Shown here one piece after another: positions 36,916 to 45,692 of a stretch of DNA of 64,000 nucleotides (position 1 is the first letter of the stretch; every line of letters begins with the position of its first letter). The notes under the pieces are model-generated. The model saw only the letters and a program-made list of their open reading frames with translations, did no database searches and was not told the origin of the DNA. The stretch comes from Tateyamaria sp. Alg231-49 (lineage in GTDB: Bacteria; Pseudomonadota; Alphaproteobacteria; Rhodobacterales; Rhodobacteraceae): the NCBI RefSeq assembly GCF_900143535.1, contig NZ_FRFA01000001.1, positions 676,554 through 740,553 of the forward strand. The letters are read 5' to 3'. A program made the position numbers and the translations under genes.

Positions 36916-37149
36916 TTAGGAAGCTTTGGAGATGAAACCCACAGCGTCACCGAATGTCTGGATGGTCTCAGCGGCGTCATCAGGGATTTCGATACCGAAC
37001 TCTTCTTCGAACGCCATAACCAATTCAACAGTGTCCAGGCTGTCTGCGCCCAGATCGTCGATGAAGGATGCGTTTTCAGACACTTTGTCTTCTTCCACAC
37101 CAAGATGTTCCACAACGATCTTTTTCACGCGGTCCGCGATGTCGCTCAT
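36916..37149 (-). CDS. acpP: Acyl carrier protein
   Basis: A 77-residue acidic protein carrying fatty acyl chains on phosphopantetheine. The modified serine is in the [15 protein letters not shown] motif. Start 37149; the frame is open upstream but not conserved. Flanked by fabG upstream with a 180-base gap, likely holding its own promoter, and by a strong terminator downstream. Confidence 0.98.
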   Translation of the reverse strand: MSDIADRVKKIVVEHLGVEEDKVSENASFIDDLGADSLDTVELVMAFEEEFGIEIPDDAAETIQTFGDAVGFISKAS

Positions 37150-37330
37150 ATGACTGTCCTCATGTCTGCCGGGGCATTGTCTTCGCCCCCAAGTGGGTCC
37201 CCTTAAGTCAGGGGCTCTGGTCTTGCCCCCTTGGGGCGGTGAAGCGCATGGCAATTTGCGTGCCAAACGCTGAATTCTGGGCCGCCTATAGCATATCCCG
37301 TTAAGATGGCAAGGCGTTACCTGTTAGCGC

Positions 37331-38068
37331 TCATAACATGGCCATGCCGCCATTCACATGCAAGGTCGTCCCCGTTACATAAGCAGCCTCAGGGCTGGCA
37401 AGGTACAAGACAGCAGCAGCGATTTCGCCCGGCTCACCCATACGCCCTGCCGGAATTTGCCCCATGATTCCAGACTTTTGGTCATCCGTCAGCTTGTCGG
37501 TCATCGCCGTGGTTATGAAACCGGGGGCCACAGCATTTACTGTGATGCCTCGGCTTGCCACCTCATAGGCCAGAGATTTGGACATTCCGACCATGCCCGC
37601 TTTGGATGCAGCATAGTTCGCCTGACCGGGATTACCGGTCGCGCCGACGACCGAACTGATATTCACAATTCTGCCCCAGCGCGCTTTCATCATGCCGCGC
37701 ATCACACCTTTGCACAGTTTGAAGGTGGCTGTCAGGTTCACATCCAGCACTGATTGCCATTCATCATCCGACATCCGCATGAACAGGTTGTCGCGTGTGA
37801 TTCCGGCATTGTTGACCAGAATATCCACGGCACCCATCGCCTCGGCGGCCTGTTTGGGCAATGCAGCAACGGCTTCGGCATCGCCAAGGTTGCACGGCAA
37901 CACATGGGCGCGTTCATGCAATTCGGCGGCAAGTGCCTCAAGCGGTTCTACCCGCGTTCCGCTCAGCCCCACAGTCGCCCCGGCAGCGTGCAACGTGCGC
38001 GCAATATCGGCTCCTATGCCGCCCGATGCACCTGTGACCAGCGCGCATTTCCCCGTCAGATCAAACAT
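37331..38068 (-). CDS. fabG: 3-oxoacyl-ACP reductase
   Basis: A 245-residue NADPH-dependent SDR reducing 3-ketoacyl-ACP. The nucleotide site is TGASGGIGADIAR, NNAGITRDNLFMRM is the FabG-typical block, and the catalytic Ser-Tyr-Lys set lies in NISSVVGATGNPGQANYAASKAG. It follows the GyrI-like gene by 75 bases. Confidence 0.97.
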   Translation of the reverse strand: MFDLTGKCALVTGASGGIGADIARTLHAAGATVGLSGTRVEPLEALAAELHERAHVLPCNLGDAEAVAALPKQAAEAMGAVDILVNNAGITRDNLFMRMSDDEWQSVLDVNLTATFKLCKGVMRGMMKARWGRIVNISSVVGATGNPGQANYAASKAGMVGMSKSLAYEVASRGITVNAVAPGFITTAMTDKLTDDQKSGIMGQIPAGRMGEPGEIAAAVLYLASPEAAYVTGTTLHVNGGMAML

Positions 38069-38143
38069 CTCTCATCCCTCACCTGTTGTCTTGATGCCAG
38101 CCCTGCCATGCAGAACCGCCCAGCGCAAGCCAGAGCAATATTC

Positions 38144-38587
38144 TCAGTGCAGCGCGTCTGTTACATCAATGCTAACGTCCGTGACATTCAGCGACGCATC
38201 CTTGGCAATAAACCGATACACTTCACGCGCCCAAACACCCCGCGTCAGACCACGCGCAGAAATTTCCTCGCTAAGACTGCGATACACGCCAGGCAATCCA
38301 TCCAACGGGCCTAACACCCGCTGGCACAAGGCATTGCCGCCCGGCGCCTCAAACATCTCGAACCCGTCGATAGGCTGAAACAGTGGCACGCCGATACGCA
38401 CTTCCATCTCGTCTCCATCGATGCGGTAAAGCGCCGTCTGAGGGCCTGCAAAAAACACCGACGCCTTGTCCAGCGCATCATCAAGCCGTTCAAACAGAAC
38501 CGGTATTAGCTGCATGCGGGTGACCATCGGAATGGTCCGTACAATCCCGCCCATCTGCGCGTGCGCAATCTGGATCAGGTCAGGCAT
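38144..38587 (-). CDS. GyrI-like effector-binding domain protein
   Basis: A 147-residue protein resembling the GyrI/AraC effector-binding fold (opening strand GGIVRTIPMVTRMQLIPVLFERLDDALDK, then GPQTALYRIDGDEMEVRIGVPLFQP). These domains bind small molecules such as drugs. It overlaps the end of fabD by eight bases and precedes fabG, so it is part of the fab operon. The family assignment is by pattern; a role in fatty acid synthesis is not established. Confidence 0.6.
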   Translation of the reverse strand: MPDLIQIAHAQMGGIVRTIPMVTRMQLIPVLFERLDDALDKASVFFAGPQTALYRIDGDEMEVRIGVPLFQPIDGFEMFEAPGGNALCQRVLGPLDGLPGVYRSLSEEISARGLTRGVWAREVYRFIAKDASLNVTDVSIDVTDALH

Positions 38588-39512
38588 CGCGCGCAGCCAC
38601 GACGTTGTCGGGCGTGCCCACTGCGCGTGTGGCGACGTCGCGGTCGATCCGACGGATCATTCCGGACAAGGCTTTTCCCGCCCCGATCTCCCAGATCTCG
38701 GTGACGCCGTTGCCAGCCATCCACGCGACACTCTCGCGCCAACGCACTGCACCCGTAACCTGATCCACCAACAGCCCGCGCAGAACGGCCGGGTCGTTTT
38801 CCCCTGCCGCGCGCACATTGGGAACAACGGTGACCGCAGGCGCCTTCATGTCCACACCTGCCAATGCTTCTTTCATGACCGCAGCCGCCGGTTCCATCAT
38901 CGCGCAATGAAACGGAGCGGACACGGGCAAAAGCATCGCGCGCTTCGCGCCACGGCCCTTGGCGATCTCACAAGCCCGCTCAACAGCCGCCTTATGGCCC
39001 GAAACCACCACCTGCCCCGGATCATTGTCATTCGCCGCCTGACAGACCTCGCCCTGAGCCGCCTCAGTGGCGACCTCGGCCACAGCGGCAAAGTCCAGTC
39101 CCAGGACAGCCGCCATCGCGCCCACGCCCACAGGGACGGCCTCTTGCATCGCCTGACCACGGGTGCGCAACAGGCGCGCGGTATCGGCGACACTGAAAAC
39201 GCCCGCCGCACACAGCGCCGAATACTCGCCCAGACTGTGCCCAGCCACGTAGGCGGCACGGTCAATCCCGACCCCCTCGGCCTCCAAAGCACGGATCGCT
39301 GCAATTGAGGTCGCCATCAACGCGGGCTGCGCGTTCTGCGTCAGGGTCAGCGTGTCCTGATCCCCCTCCCAGATCAACGCACTCAGGGTCTCGCCCAAAG
39401 CCTCGTCCACCTCTTCAAACACAGCGCGCGACGCCGGATACGCGTCCGCCAACGCCCGACCCATCCCTATTGTCTGTGCGCCCTGTCCCGGAAATACGAA
39501 TGCGATGCTCAT
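38580..39512 (-). CDS. fabD: Malonyl-CoA:ACP transacylase
   Basis: A 310-residue enzyme loading malonate onto ACP. Start 39512 (MSIAFVFPGQGAQTIGMG) is preceded by GGAAGAGG. The nucleophile is in VAGHSLGEYSALCAAG, with SAPFHCAMM supplying the catalytic histidine. First gene of the fab block; divergent from the cytochrome b561-YceI gene. Confidence 0.97.
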   Translation of the reverse strand: MSIAFVFPGQGAQTIGMGRALADAYPASRAVFEEVDEALGETLSALIWEGDQDTLTLTQNAQPALMATSIAAIRALEAEGVGIDRAAYVAGHSLGEYSALCAAGVFSVADTARLLRTRGQAMQEAVPVGVGAMAAVLGLDFAAVAEVATEAAQGEVCQAANDNDPGQVVVSGHKAAVERACEIAKGRGAKRAMLLPVSAPFHCAMMEPAAAVMKEALAGVDMKAPAVTVVPNVRAAGENDPAVLRGLLVDQVTGAVRWRESVAWMAGNGVTEIWEIGAGKALSGMIRRIDRDVATRAVGTPDNVVAARDA

Positions 39513-39684
39513 CTGATGCCTCTTCCTGCTCATTTTTCGTGATTTCGGTGTAATCGGCCCACACCGACCAGACAAGCACCCGCTGCACGGACCCTGTGCA
39601 AGAATTCGCAGTTGCAGCACGCATAAAGTGCATAACATTGGTGGTCGAAGTGTTTACTCATGGAACCAGCAACGGAGTGTTCCC

Positions 39685-40893
39685 ATGCCGATTACCAACA
39701 CCGCTGACCATTTTGGGTCTGTGTCCAAGACCTTTCACTGGCTCACTGCCCTTGGGATCATCGTGCTGATGCCGCTCGGTCTCATCGCCAACGGAATGCC
39801 CTACGAGACGTCAGAGCAGCTGGCCGACAAGGCGTGGATGTTCTCGCTCCATAAGACAGTTGGTGTGGCTGTCTTCTTTGTCGCACTGGCGCGGATCGTC
39901 TGGGCGATCAGCCAACCCAAACCGGGTTTGCTGCACCCGGATCGCAAAATCGAAACACTTGCAGCGGAAACTGTACACTGGCTGCTTTATGGCAGCCTTG
40001 TTGTGGTCCCGCTCTCGGGTTGGATTCATCACGCTGCAACAACGGGCTTTGCCCCCATATGGTGGCCTTTCGGACAAAACCTTCCGCTGGTGCCAAAGTC
40101 AGAGATCGCAGCGTCAATTTTTGGCGGTGCACACTTTGTACTGACCAAAGTGCTGGCCCTGTCGCTCTTGTTGCACATTGCGGGCGCCCTCAAGCACCAC
40201 GTGATTGACAAGGATGCCACCCTGCGGCGCATGTGGTTTGGGGCCTCTGCTGCCCCCAAAACCACTGGCACCCACAACCATGCAATGCCTGTTGCCGCCG
40301 CCCTGACCTTCTGGGCGATCGCGCTATCGGTCGGGGGCGCATTTGGGGCCTACGCACCCCACGAGACGCCAGGAACGGCGATCGCTTTGGAGGAGGTACA
40401 GTCAGACTGGCAAGTGCAGGACGGAACCCTCTCGATTAAAGTGACCCAGTTCGGATCAGAGGTTACAGGTACCTTTGCCGACTGGACTGCCGCAATCAAC
40501 TTTGATGAAAAGATCGACGATGGCCTCGCAGGCAGCGTCAAAGTGGCAATCTCCATTGGCTCGCTCACATTGGGCTCAGTCACGTCGCAAGCCTTGGGCC
40601 CCGATTTCTTCAACGCCAATGATTTCCCTACCGCGTCGTTTGAGGCCGACATCATTGCAGTTGTGGACGGGTACGAGGCGCAAGGCACACTGACGATAAA
40701 AGATCAGTCGATGCCCCTCACCCTGCCCTTCGGTCTGTCGGTGAATGACGAAGGCGCCTGGATGACTGGCACCGCCACACTCGACCGGCGCAATTTCAGG
40801 ATCGGTGACAACATGGCCGACGAATCGAGCCTCGAATTCGCAGTGAAGGTCAAGGTCGAGTTGATGGCGACACGCGCCACAGAAGAAGACTGA
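39685..40893 (+). CDS. Cytochrome b561-YceI fusion protein
   Basis: A 402-residue protein starting at ATG 39685 behind GGAG. Residues 1 to about 190 are a four-helix cytochrome b561-type domain, with heme ligand candidates in KTFHWLTAL, SLHKTVGV, ETVHWLLYG and LLLHIAGALKHH. A further helix at about 210-232 leads to a periplasmic YceI lipocalin-like domain (about 245-400) with the typical VKVAISIGSLTLGS and DFPTASFEADII blocks. YceI proteins bind polyprenyl chains such as quinones, so the fusion could bring an isoprenoid quinone to a membrane electron carrier; this is inference. A second, separate YceI gene lies opposite. Confidence 0.88.
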   Translation: MPITNTADHFGSVSKTFHWLTALGIIVLMPLGLIANGMPYETSEQLADKAWMFSLHKTVGVAVFFVALARIVWAISQPKPGLLHPDRKIETLAAETVHWLLYGSLVVVPLSGWIHHAATTGFAPIWWPFGQNLPLVPKSEIAASIFGGAHFVLTKVLALSLLLHIAGALKHHVIDKDATLRRMWFGASAAPKTTGTHNHAMPVAAALTFWAIALSVGGAFGAYAPHETPGTAIALEEVQSDWQVQDGTLSIKVTQFGSEVTGTFADWTAAINFDEKIDDGLAGSVKVAISIGSLTLGSVTSQALGPDFFNANDFPTASFEADIIAVVDGYEAQGTLTIKDQSMPLTLPFGLSVNDEGAWMTGTATLDRRNFRIGDNMADESSLEFAVKVKVELMATRATEED

Positions 40894-41074
40894 CGGCTAG
40901 AGACAGAGGGCAAGATGCGTTACCAGACACGCCGCCGTGTGGGAACGCCAACGCCAGCTCTTGTTCGACTAAGAATCCAACTGCCAAAGAACACCGCCAG
41001 AGCAGCCCAAAAAGGCGGCTCTGAATAGTGTCATGTCGTGCGCCAACGCGTCTTTTCAATCAAAGGCCACACAG

Positions 41075-41106
41075 AAAAAGGGGCCGCGCATTCGCGCAAC
41101 CCCCTT
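41075..41106 (-). terminator. Terminator of the yceI gene
   Basis: On the minus strand an interrupted GC stem (AAGGGG paired with CCCCTT, inner GCGC paired with GCGC) followed by five Ts, 26 bases past the stop. The interval 40894-41131 holds no gene. Confidence 0.78.
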
Positions 41107-41131
41107 AAATCATTTGTCGGTGATGCGTGCT

Positions 41132-41701
41132 TTACTCGGCAATACCGGCTTCCACGGAAATTTGGACAGCCACTTCGTCGCTGACGAATGGAGCAAAGGC
41201 GCCAAGCCCAAAGTCGGAACGCAACAATGTTGTTGTGGCATCAAAGCCAGCCCATGCCTTGCCCGCCTGAGGGTGAGTGCCAACTTGGTTCAGCTGTGCG
41301 TCCAGCACCACGGACTTGGTAACATCGTTCATCGTAAGATCGCCAGTGATCATAGCCGTGTCCGCGCCGGTCACTTCGATAGAAGTCGAGGCAAAGGTGA
41401 TGACATCCGTGTCTGTAGCGCCAAAGAAATCGTCAGACATGAAATGGCCTTCGCGCTTCTCCCAACCGGTGAACATGCTCTTGGTGGGCATAGACACGGT
41501 TACGGACGACGCAGACGGGTCGTCCTGATCGAACATGATCTCGCCTTCAAAGCCTGAGAACATGCCGAAGGTGGTCGAAAAACCAAGGTGGTCATAGGAA
41601 AAGACGACCTGACTATGGCTGGCGTCTAGTGTGTAGCGCTCGGCCGCCAAGGCCACAGAGGAAGTTGCGGTCAGGGCAGCGGCAAGAAGAATGGATTTCA
41701 T
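41132..41701 (-). CDS. Periplasmic YceI family protein
   Basis: A 189-residue protein with signal peptide (MKSILLAAALTATSSVALA) and one YceI domain: YTLDASHSQVVFSYDHLGFSTTFGMF, then MSDDFFGATDTDVITFAS and FDATTTLLRSDFGLG. These lipocalin-like proteins bind isoprenoid lipids. It is convergent with the b561-YceI fusion, so a cooperating pair is possible. Confidence 0.93.
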   Translation of the reverse strand: MKSILLAAALTATSSVALAAERYTLDASHSQVVFSYDHLGFSTTFGMFSGFEGEIMFDQDDPSASSVTVSMPTKSMFTGWEKREGHFMSDDFFGATDTDVITFASTSIEVTGADTAMITGDLTMNDVTKSVVLDAQLNQVGTHPQAGKAWAGFDATTTLLRSDFGLGAFAPFVSDEVAVQISVEAGIAE

Positions 41702-41841
41702 TTGGGAGGTGCTCCACGAAAGGTTGCTTTACGTGGTGCAGATGTGGCGGTGGTCCCAAGTTCTCGCAATTACGCACGGCTCAACAGAACCTGCGCGCCA
41801 GCGAACAGCAATGCGGGCGCATAAAATCGCGCCCTCAGGTG

Positions 41842-42327
41842 TTAGAGTTTACCCGCGTCACGCAACGCGCCCATCAGGCTGCGGCGCAAGTCGGGATCGC
41901 TCATTGCGACTTCGGCGACCAAAGAACCGTCGACAGTCCACAGACGTGCCATGTTGCCATGAACTTCAGCCGGGCCAAGATCGGCAATCGAAATGCGGCT
42001 GACCAAGGAACGGTTGCGCCCGCTACCGCGTACAAGGCGGACTTCACGACGCAGTGTGTCGATTTCAAACTCGACTGCCGGCTGGGCACGACCCGCCTGC
42101 ATGATGGCCAATCCGGCAAATCCGAGGGCTACTGAAACGCCAAGCTTGAACAAGGCAAGGTCAGGCTCAAATCCAGCACCGGGTGCAACCCACACCCCGA
42201 AGGCGGCAAGAACCAGTGCGACGCCACCAAGGCTTTGCGCCCCACGTGTCAGCCAACGCTCACCACCGATCATGCGGGGCGCCTCTGGCACGCCTGTCGT
42301 GGTCGAGATATCTGTGATGGCAGTCAT
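41842..42327 (-). CDS. Hypothetical protein with two membrane segments
   Basis: A 161-residue protein: polar N-terminus, two hydrophobic segments at about 33-52 and 60-78, then a soluble beta-rich C-terminal half (VEFEIDTLRREVRLV, SLVSRISIADL). The layout resembles bacterial PH-like membrane proteins but no family can be named. Divergent from rpsF. Confidence 0.7.
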   Translation of the reverse strand: MTAITDISTTTGVPEAPRMIGGERWLTRGAQSLGGVALVLAAFGVWVAPGAGFEPDLALFKLGVSVALGFAGLAIMQAGRAQPAVEFEIDTLRREVRLVRGSGRNRSLVSRISIADLGPAEVHGNMARLWTVDGSLVAEVAMSDPDLRRSLMGALRDAGKL

Positions 42328-42589
42328 AGCGTCGTCTCCCGGTATCTTTGTTTTCCAACGTTAACGGGTCAATCTGGACCAAAATGCGGCACCCGTTTGG
42401 TTATGCTGGGACAGCGCGCCACATCGCGGCCACAAACGGTGCGTGCACTTCTCTCTTGCCATGGCGCCGCGCCGCTCCTATACGGCGCTGTCCCTGCAAA
42501 TACCTTTTGCCGCGCAGCCTCTCGTGAGCGATCCGCAGGGTTAATTGATCGCTCTTTGAAATGCGCCTTGAAACAAGTGGAGTACGTCC

Positions 42590-42952
42590 ATGCCTCTGTA
42601 TGAGCATGTGATGATCGCCCGTCAGGACCTGTCCAACACACAGGCCGAAGGGCTCATCGAACATTTTGGAACTGTCCTGTCGGACAATGGTGGCACCCTC
42701 GTTGATAACGAATACTGGGGCGTCAAAACCATGGCCTACAAGATCAACAAGAACCGCAAAGGCCACTACGCCTTTCTGCGCACCGATGCGCCTGCCCCTG
42801 CTGTGCAGGAAATGGAACGCCTGATGCGCCTGCATGACGACGTCATGCGCGTTCTGACGATCAAAGTGGATGAGCATAAAGAAGGCCCATCCGTTCAAAT
42901 GCAAAAGCGTGACGAGCGCGAAGGCCGCGGCGAACGCCGTGAACGCCGCTAA
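42590..42952 (+). CDS. rpsF: 30S ribosomal protein S6
   Basis: A 120-residue protein with the S6 opening MPLYEHVMIARQDLS, DNEYWGVKTMAYKINKNRKGHY and a basic Arg/Glu tail. GTGGAG precedes the start. First gene of the rpsF-rpsR-rplI operon. The 260-base leader back to the divergent gene may hold a regulatory site, but I could not identify the known S6:S18 binding structure. Confidence 0.97.
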   Translation: MPLYEHVMIARQDLSNTQAEGLIEHFGTVLSDNGGTLVDNEYWGVKTMAYKINKNRKGHYAFLRTDAPAPAVQEMERLMRLHDDVMRVLTIKVDEHKEGPSVQMQKRDEREGRGERRERR

Positions 42953-42971
42953 CCAGAAAGGGAGCTAAACC

Positions 42972-43196
42972 ATGGCCACGAAACCATTTTTCCGCCGCCG
43001 CAAAGTCTGCCCCTTCTCGGGCGACAACGCACCTGCGATCGACTACAAAGACACACGTCTGCTGCAACGCTACATCTCTGAGCGTGGCAAGATCGTTCCA
43101 TCCCGCATCACCGCCGTCTCGGCCAAGAAGCAACGCGAACTGGCCCGTGCCATCAAACGCGCCCGCTTCCTCGCCCTGCTGCCATACGCCGTCTAA
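42972..43196 (+). CDS. rpsR: 30S ribosomal protein S18
   Basis: A 74-residue basic protein with the S18 core [24 protein letters not shown] and [29 protein letters not shown] is the ribosome binding site; spacing from rpsF is 19 bases. It binds next to S6 on the platform of the small subunit. Confidence 0.98.
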   Translation: MATKPFFRRRKVCPFSGDNAPAIDYKDTRLLQRYISERGKIVPSRITAVSAKKQRELARAIKRARFLALLPYAV

Positions 43197-43210
43197 AAAG
43201 GAGAAAGCAC

Positions 43211-43855
43211 ATGCAAGTCATCCTTCTTGAACGCGTTGCCAAACTGGGTCAGATGGGCGACGTCGTCGACGTCAAATCCGGCTACGCCCGCAACTTCCTG
43301 TTGCCTCAGAAAAAGGCGCTGACCGCGTCGCAGGCCAACATCGCGCATTTTGAAACGCAAAAAGCGCAGCTTGAGGCGAACAACCTCGAGACCAAAGCCG
43401 AAGCCGAAGCACTGGGTGCCAAACTGAATGGCCAACAGTTCGTCGTGATTCGTCAGGCGTCTGACGGCGGCAACCTCTATGGGTCCGTCACCACACGGGA
43501 CGTGGCCGATGTTGCCACTGCCGAAGGTTTCACAGTGGATCGCAAACAGGTCGTCATCCCTACTCCGATCAAGGAACTGGGCCTGCACGACGTCGACGTG
43601 GTCCTGCACCCTGAAGTCAGCGCAACCGTTCAGCTGAACGTTGCCCGCTCGGCTGAAGAAGCTGAACTGCAAGCCTCCGGGAAATCGATCCAGGAACTGG
43701 CCGCCGAAGAAGAGGCAGCAGCCGAATTCGAAATCCAGGAATTGTTCGACGACATCGGCGCTGCGGCGTCCGAAGACGACGAACTGGCAGAATCTGCTGG
43801 CGTTGCGCCTGTCGATACGCCCGAAGGCGAACCTTCGGACGAGACACAGCCGTAA
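43211..43855 (+). CDS. rplI: 50S ribosomal protein L9 with long acidic C-terminal extension
   Basis: Residues 1 to about 148 are complete L9: [32 protein letters not shown], the central helix and the C-terminal domain. About 65 further residues follow, very rich in Glu, Ala and Asp ([24 protein letters not shown]), making a 214-residue protein against about 150 in E. coli. Similar tails occur in related alphaproteobacteria. A terminator follows. Confidence 0.96.
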   Translation: MQVILLERVAKLGQMGDVVDVKSGYARNFLLPQKKALTASQANIAHFETQKAQLEANNLETKAEAEALGAKLNGQQFVVIRQASDGGNLYGSVTTRDVADVATAEGFTVDRKQVVIPTPIKELGLHDVDVVLHPEVSATVQLNVARSAEEAELQASGKSIQELAAEEEAAAEFEIQELFDDIGAAASEDDELAESAGVAPVDTPEGEPSDETQP

Positions 43856-43881
43856 GCAGCCTCGTAGAAAATCAAGTCAAC

Positions 43882-43914
43882 GCCGCGTCCTTCATCAGAG
43901 GGGCGCGGCTTTTT
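43882..43914 (+). terminator. Terminator of the rpsF-rpsR-rplI operon
   Basis: GCCGCG and CGCGGC arms with inner TCC/GGG contacts, followed by five Ts, 27 bases after the rplI stop. Confidence 0.85.
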
Positions 43915-43971
43915 CTTGCGGGCTTGAGCAGTCGAATTGACACCGCGCGGCGCTCCCGGCAAAGGTGCGCC

Positions 43972-44523
43972 ATGCGCGCTGTACCCCTTGTCCTCTCATT
44001 TGCCCTGTCCGCTTGCGTTGTTGAAGACGTCGCCTCGGTTGATATGGCACCGCGCGCGGTGGCACAGAACCAGACTGAAATCGCTTTCACCAGCCGCCTG
44101 TTCAACGACATCCAAGGACCGTCCATTGCCGAAGACCGCGAATACTGCGGCCTACTGGGCATTGATGATGCGGGCAACTACGTGGCGACCGAACCGCGGC
44201 GTGGCCGCACTGCAACCTGCCTGCCTCCGGACCCGGCTTTTGCCAATTTCACTGTGCTCGCCTCCTATCACACACATGGGTCGTTCAATACGGAGTATTT
44301 CAACGAAATCCCCTCCTTTGATGATATGCGCACCGATATCGAGGATGGCACCGACGGCTATATCGCCACCCCTGGCGGGCGGATGTGGTACATTGATGCC
44401 CGCGCGCAGGTCGCACGCCAGATCTGCGGATTGAACTGCCTGATCCCGGACCCCAAACACCGCGATGACCCTGATTTTCCGGTGCAGCCAACCTATACAT
44501 TGGATGACTTGCGGGACTTCTAG
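43972..44523 (+). CDS. Lipoprotein with JAMM-like (DUF4329-type) domain
   Basis: A 183-residue protein starting at 43972 behind AAAGG. The lipobox LSAC places the lipidated cysteine at residue 15. The rest resembles DUF4329: EYCGLLGIDDAGNYVAT, then YHTHGSFNTEYFNEIPSFDDM and DGYIATPGGRMWYIDA. The arrangement Glu ... His-x-His ... Pro-Ser-x-x-Asp is that of JAMM zinc metalloproteases, so a cell-surface or periplasmic peptidase or hydrolase activity is plausible but unproven. It stands alone after the ribosomal operon. Confidence 0.75.
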   Translation: MRAVPLVLSFALSACVVEDVASVDMAPRAVAQNQTEIAFTSRLFNDIQGPSIAEDREYCGLLGIDDAGNYVATEPRRGRTATCLPPDPAFANFTVLASYHTHGSFNTEYFNEIPSFDDMRTDIEDGTDGYIATPGGRMWYIDARAQVARQICGLNCLIPDPKHRDDPDFPVQPTYTLDDLRDF

Positions 44524-44574
44524 GCGTCTTTTTCAGCGTTAATTCTTCAGTGAGCCAGTCCCTCGGTGTCACCA

Positions 44575-45540
44575 CTATGGGAGTGCGACATCCGCCACAA
44601 AGCCTCGGTGGTTTGACCCAAGATCTTTCCCGAAATACTCAATACGCACAACACGAGCCCCATTCTTGACCAAGACATGATCCAAAGGGACGCCGTAGTC
44701 GCCTGCACCTGCTGGCCACGTCCCTTTCGGTGCGCGCAGCGTTCGCATTTCGGTTTTGGACAACAGTTGCAACATGGGACGGCTCCACGGTGCTGCGTTA
44801 AAGTCTCCGACCACCACGGAAGGTCCGGAAAGCCAGTTGTATTGCGCGATCAACTTTTGCACCTCGGACTCCGCAATGCCTGACAGCCATGGTTTTGACA
44901 GGTGGCTTGCTGCCAGAAAGAAGGATGTACCATTGTGCAACTCAAGCTCGGCAACCGCATAACGATCATCCCAGACGGGGTTCAGTGTCAGGGTCCAAAA
45001 CCGCTTTGGCCGCACCTTGGATGCCACCAGCAGCTCGCATTTCTGTTCTGAGCAGGGCGACAAGAATAGGTAGTGATCCCTTAAGGGCGCAAGATTATCC
45101 GCAACCGACAGGCTTTCTGCAAAGACGATGACATCCGGATCAAAACTCAGCGCCGTTTCAATCATCCGGGCACCGTTTTCTTCGTTGTCGGCAAGCGCAT
45201 TCAGAAAGAGAATTCTGACAGTTGCCGTTTTTTGAGGCGCAAGCTGCAGGCTGATTTTTTGATGAGCCGCAAATTGCTGTCCAAAAGAGGCGAGCGCAAG
45301 CAAAGCCAGCGTGCCTCCTATACGGCGCATGCCAAGACAAGTCGCCAAAAGAGAGCAGACAAAGGACACCAAAAGGATCAGAGGAGAGAGTGAATCAAAC
45401 ACCCGCGCCACAGGGCCAAACGCGCTTTCACTTGGAACAAACCGCATCAATGCGCCAACAGACACGAGGACGAGTGCACAGGTTGCGAACGCAGCAGCCG
45501 TTTGTAATTTCCGGGTTTTAGGCTGCTCGCTCACACGCAA
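44575..45540 (-). CDS. Membrane-anchored endonuclease/exonuclease/phosphatase family protein
   Basis: A 321-residue protein with three hydrophobic segments in the first 90 residues, followed by an EEP domain: RILFLNALADN, DVIVFAES (metal-binding Glu), PSVVVGDFNAAPWS (Asp-x-Asn), LDHVLVKN and SNHRGFVADV (catalytic His). This layout matches periplasm-facing EEP proteins of the YafD/vanadate-type group. The substrate, nucleic acid or phospholipid, is unknown. Confidence 0.85.
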   Translation of the reverse strand: MRVSEQPKTRKLQTAAAFATCALVLVSVGALMRFVPSESAFGPVARVFDSLSPLILLVSFVCSLLATCLGMRRIGGTLALLALASFGQQFAAHQKISLQLAPQKTATVRILFLNALADNEENGARMIETALSFDPDVIVFAESLSVADNLAPLRDHYLFLSPCSEQKCELLVASKVRPKRFWTLTLNPVWDDRYAVAELELHNGTSFFLAASHLSKPWLSGIAESEVQKLIAQYNWLSGPSVVVGDFNAAPWSRPMLQLLSKTEMRTLRAPKGTWPAGAGDYGVPLDHVLVKNGARVVRIEYFGKDLGSNHRGFVADVALP

Positions 45541-45635
45541 CTCACTTGAATTAACTCAGTCTGTTCATGTCAGGCAATGAACCCTGTCATGACGCGAGAA
45601 TGCGGTCAAAGCCAGCGTGAGCCAAGCATTTCAAC

Positions 45636-45670
45636 AAAAAGGGGGCCGCACCTATCAGGCGCGGCCCCTT
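45636..45670 (-). terminator. Terminator of tig
   Basis: On the minus strand GGGGCCGC pairs with GCGGCCCC around a loop, followed by CTTTTTG; it lies 23 bases after the tig stop. The 150 bases up to the next gene hold nothing else. Confidence 0.9.
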
Positions 45671-45692
45671 CAAAATCAGTTTATCGCAGCGA

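Noticed and set aside
42328..42589. S6:S18-responsive leader structure before rpsF
   Set aside because: I could not find the expected stem with the conserved bulge; left unassigned.
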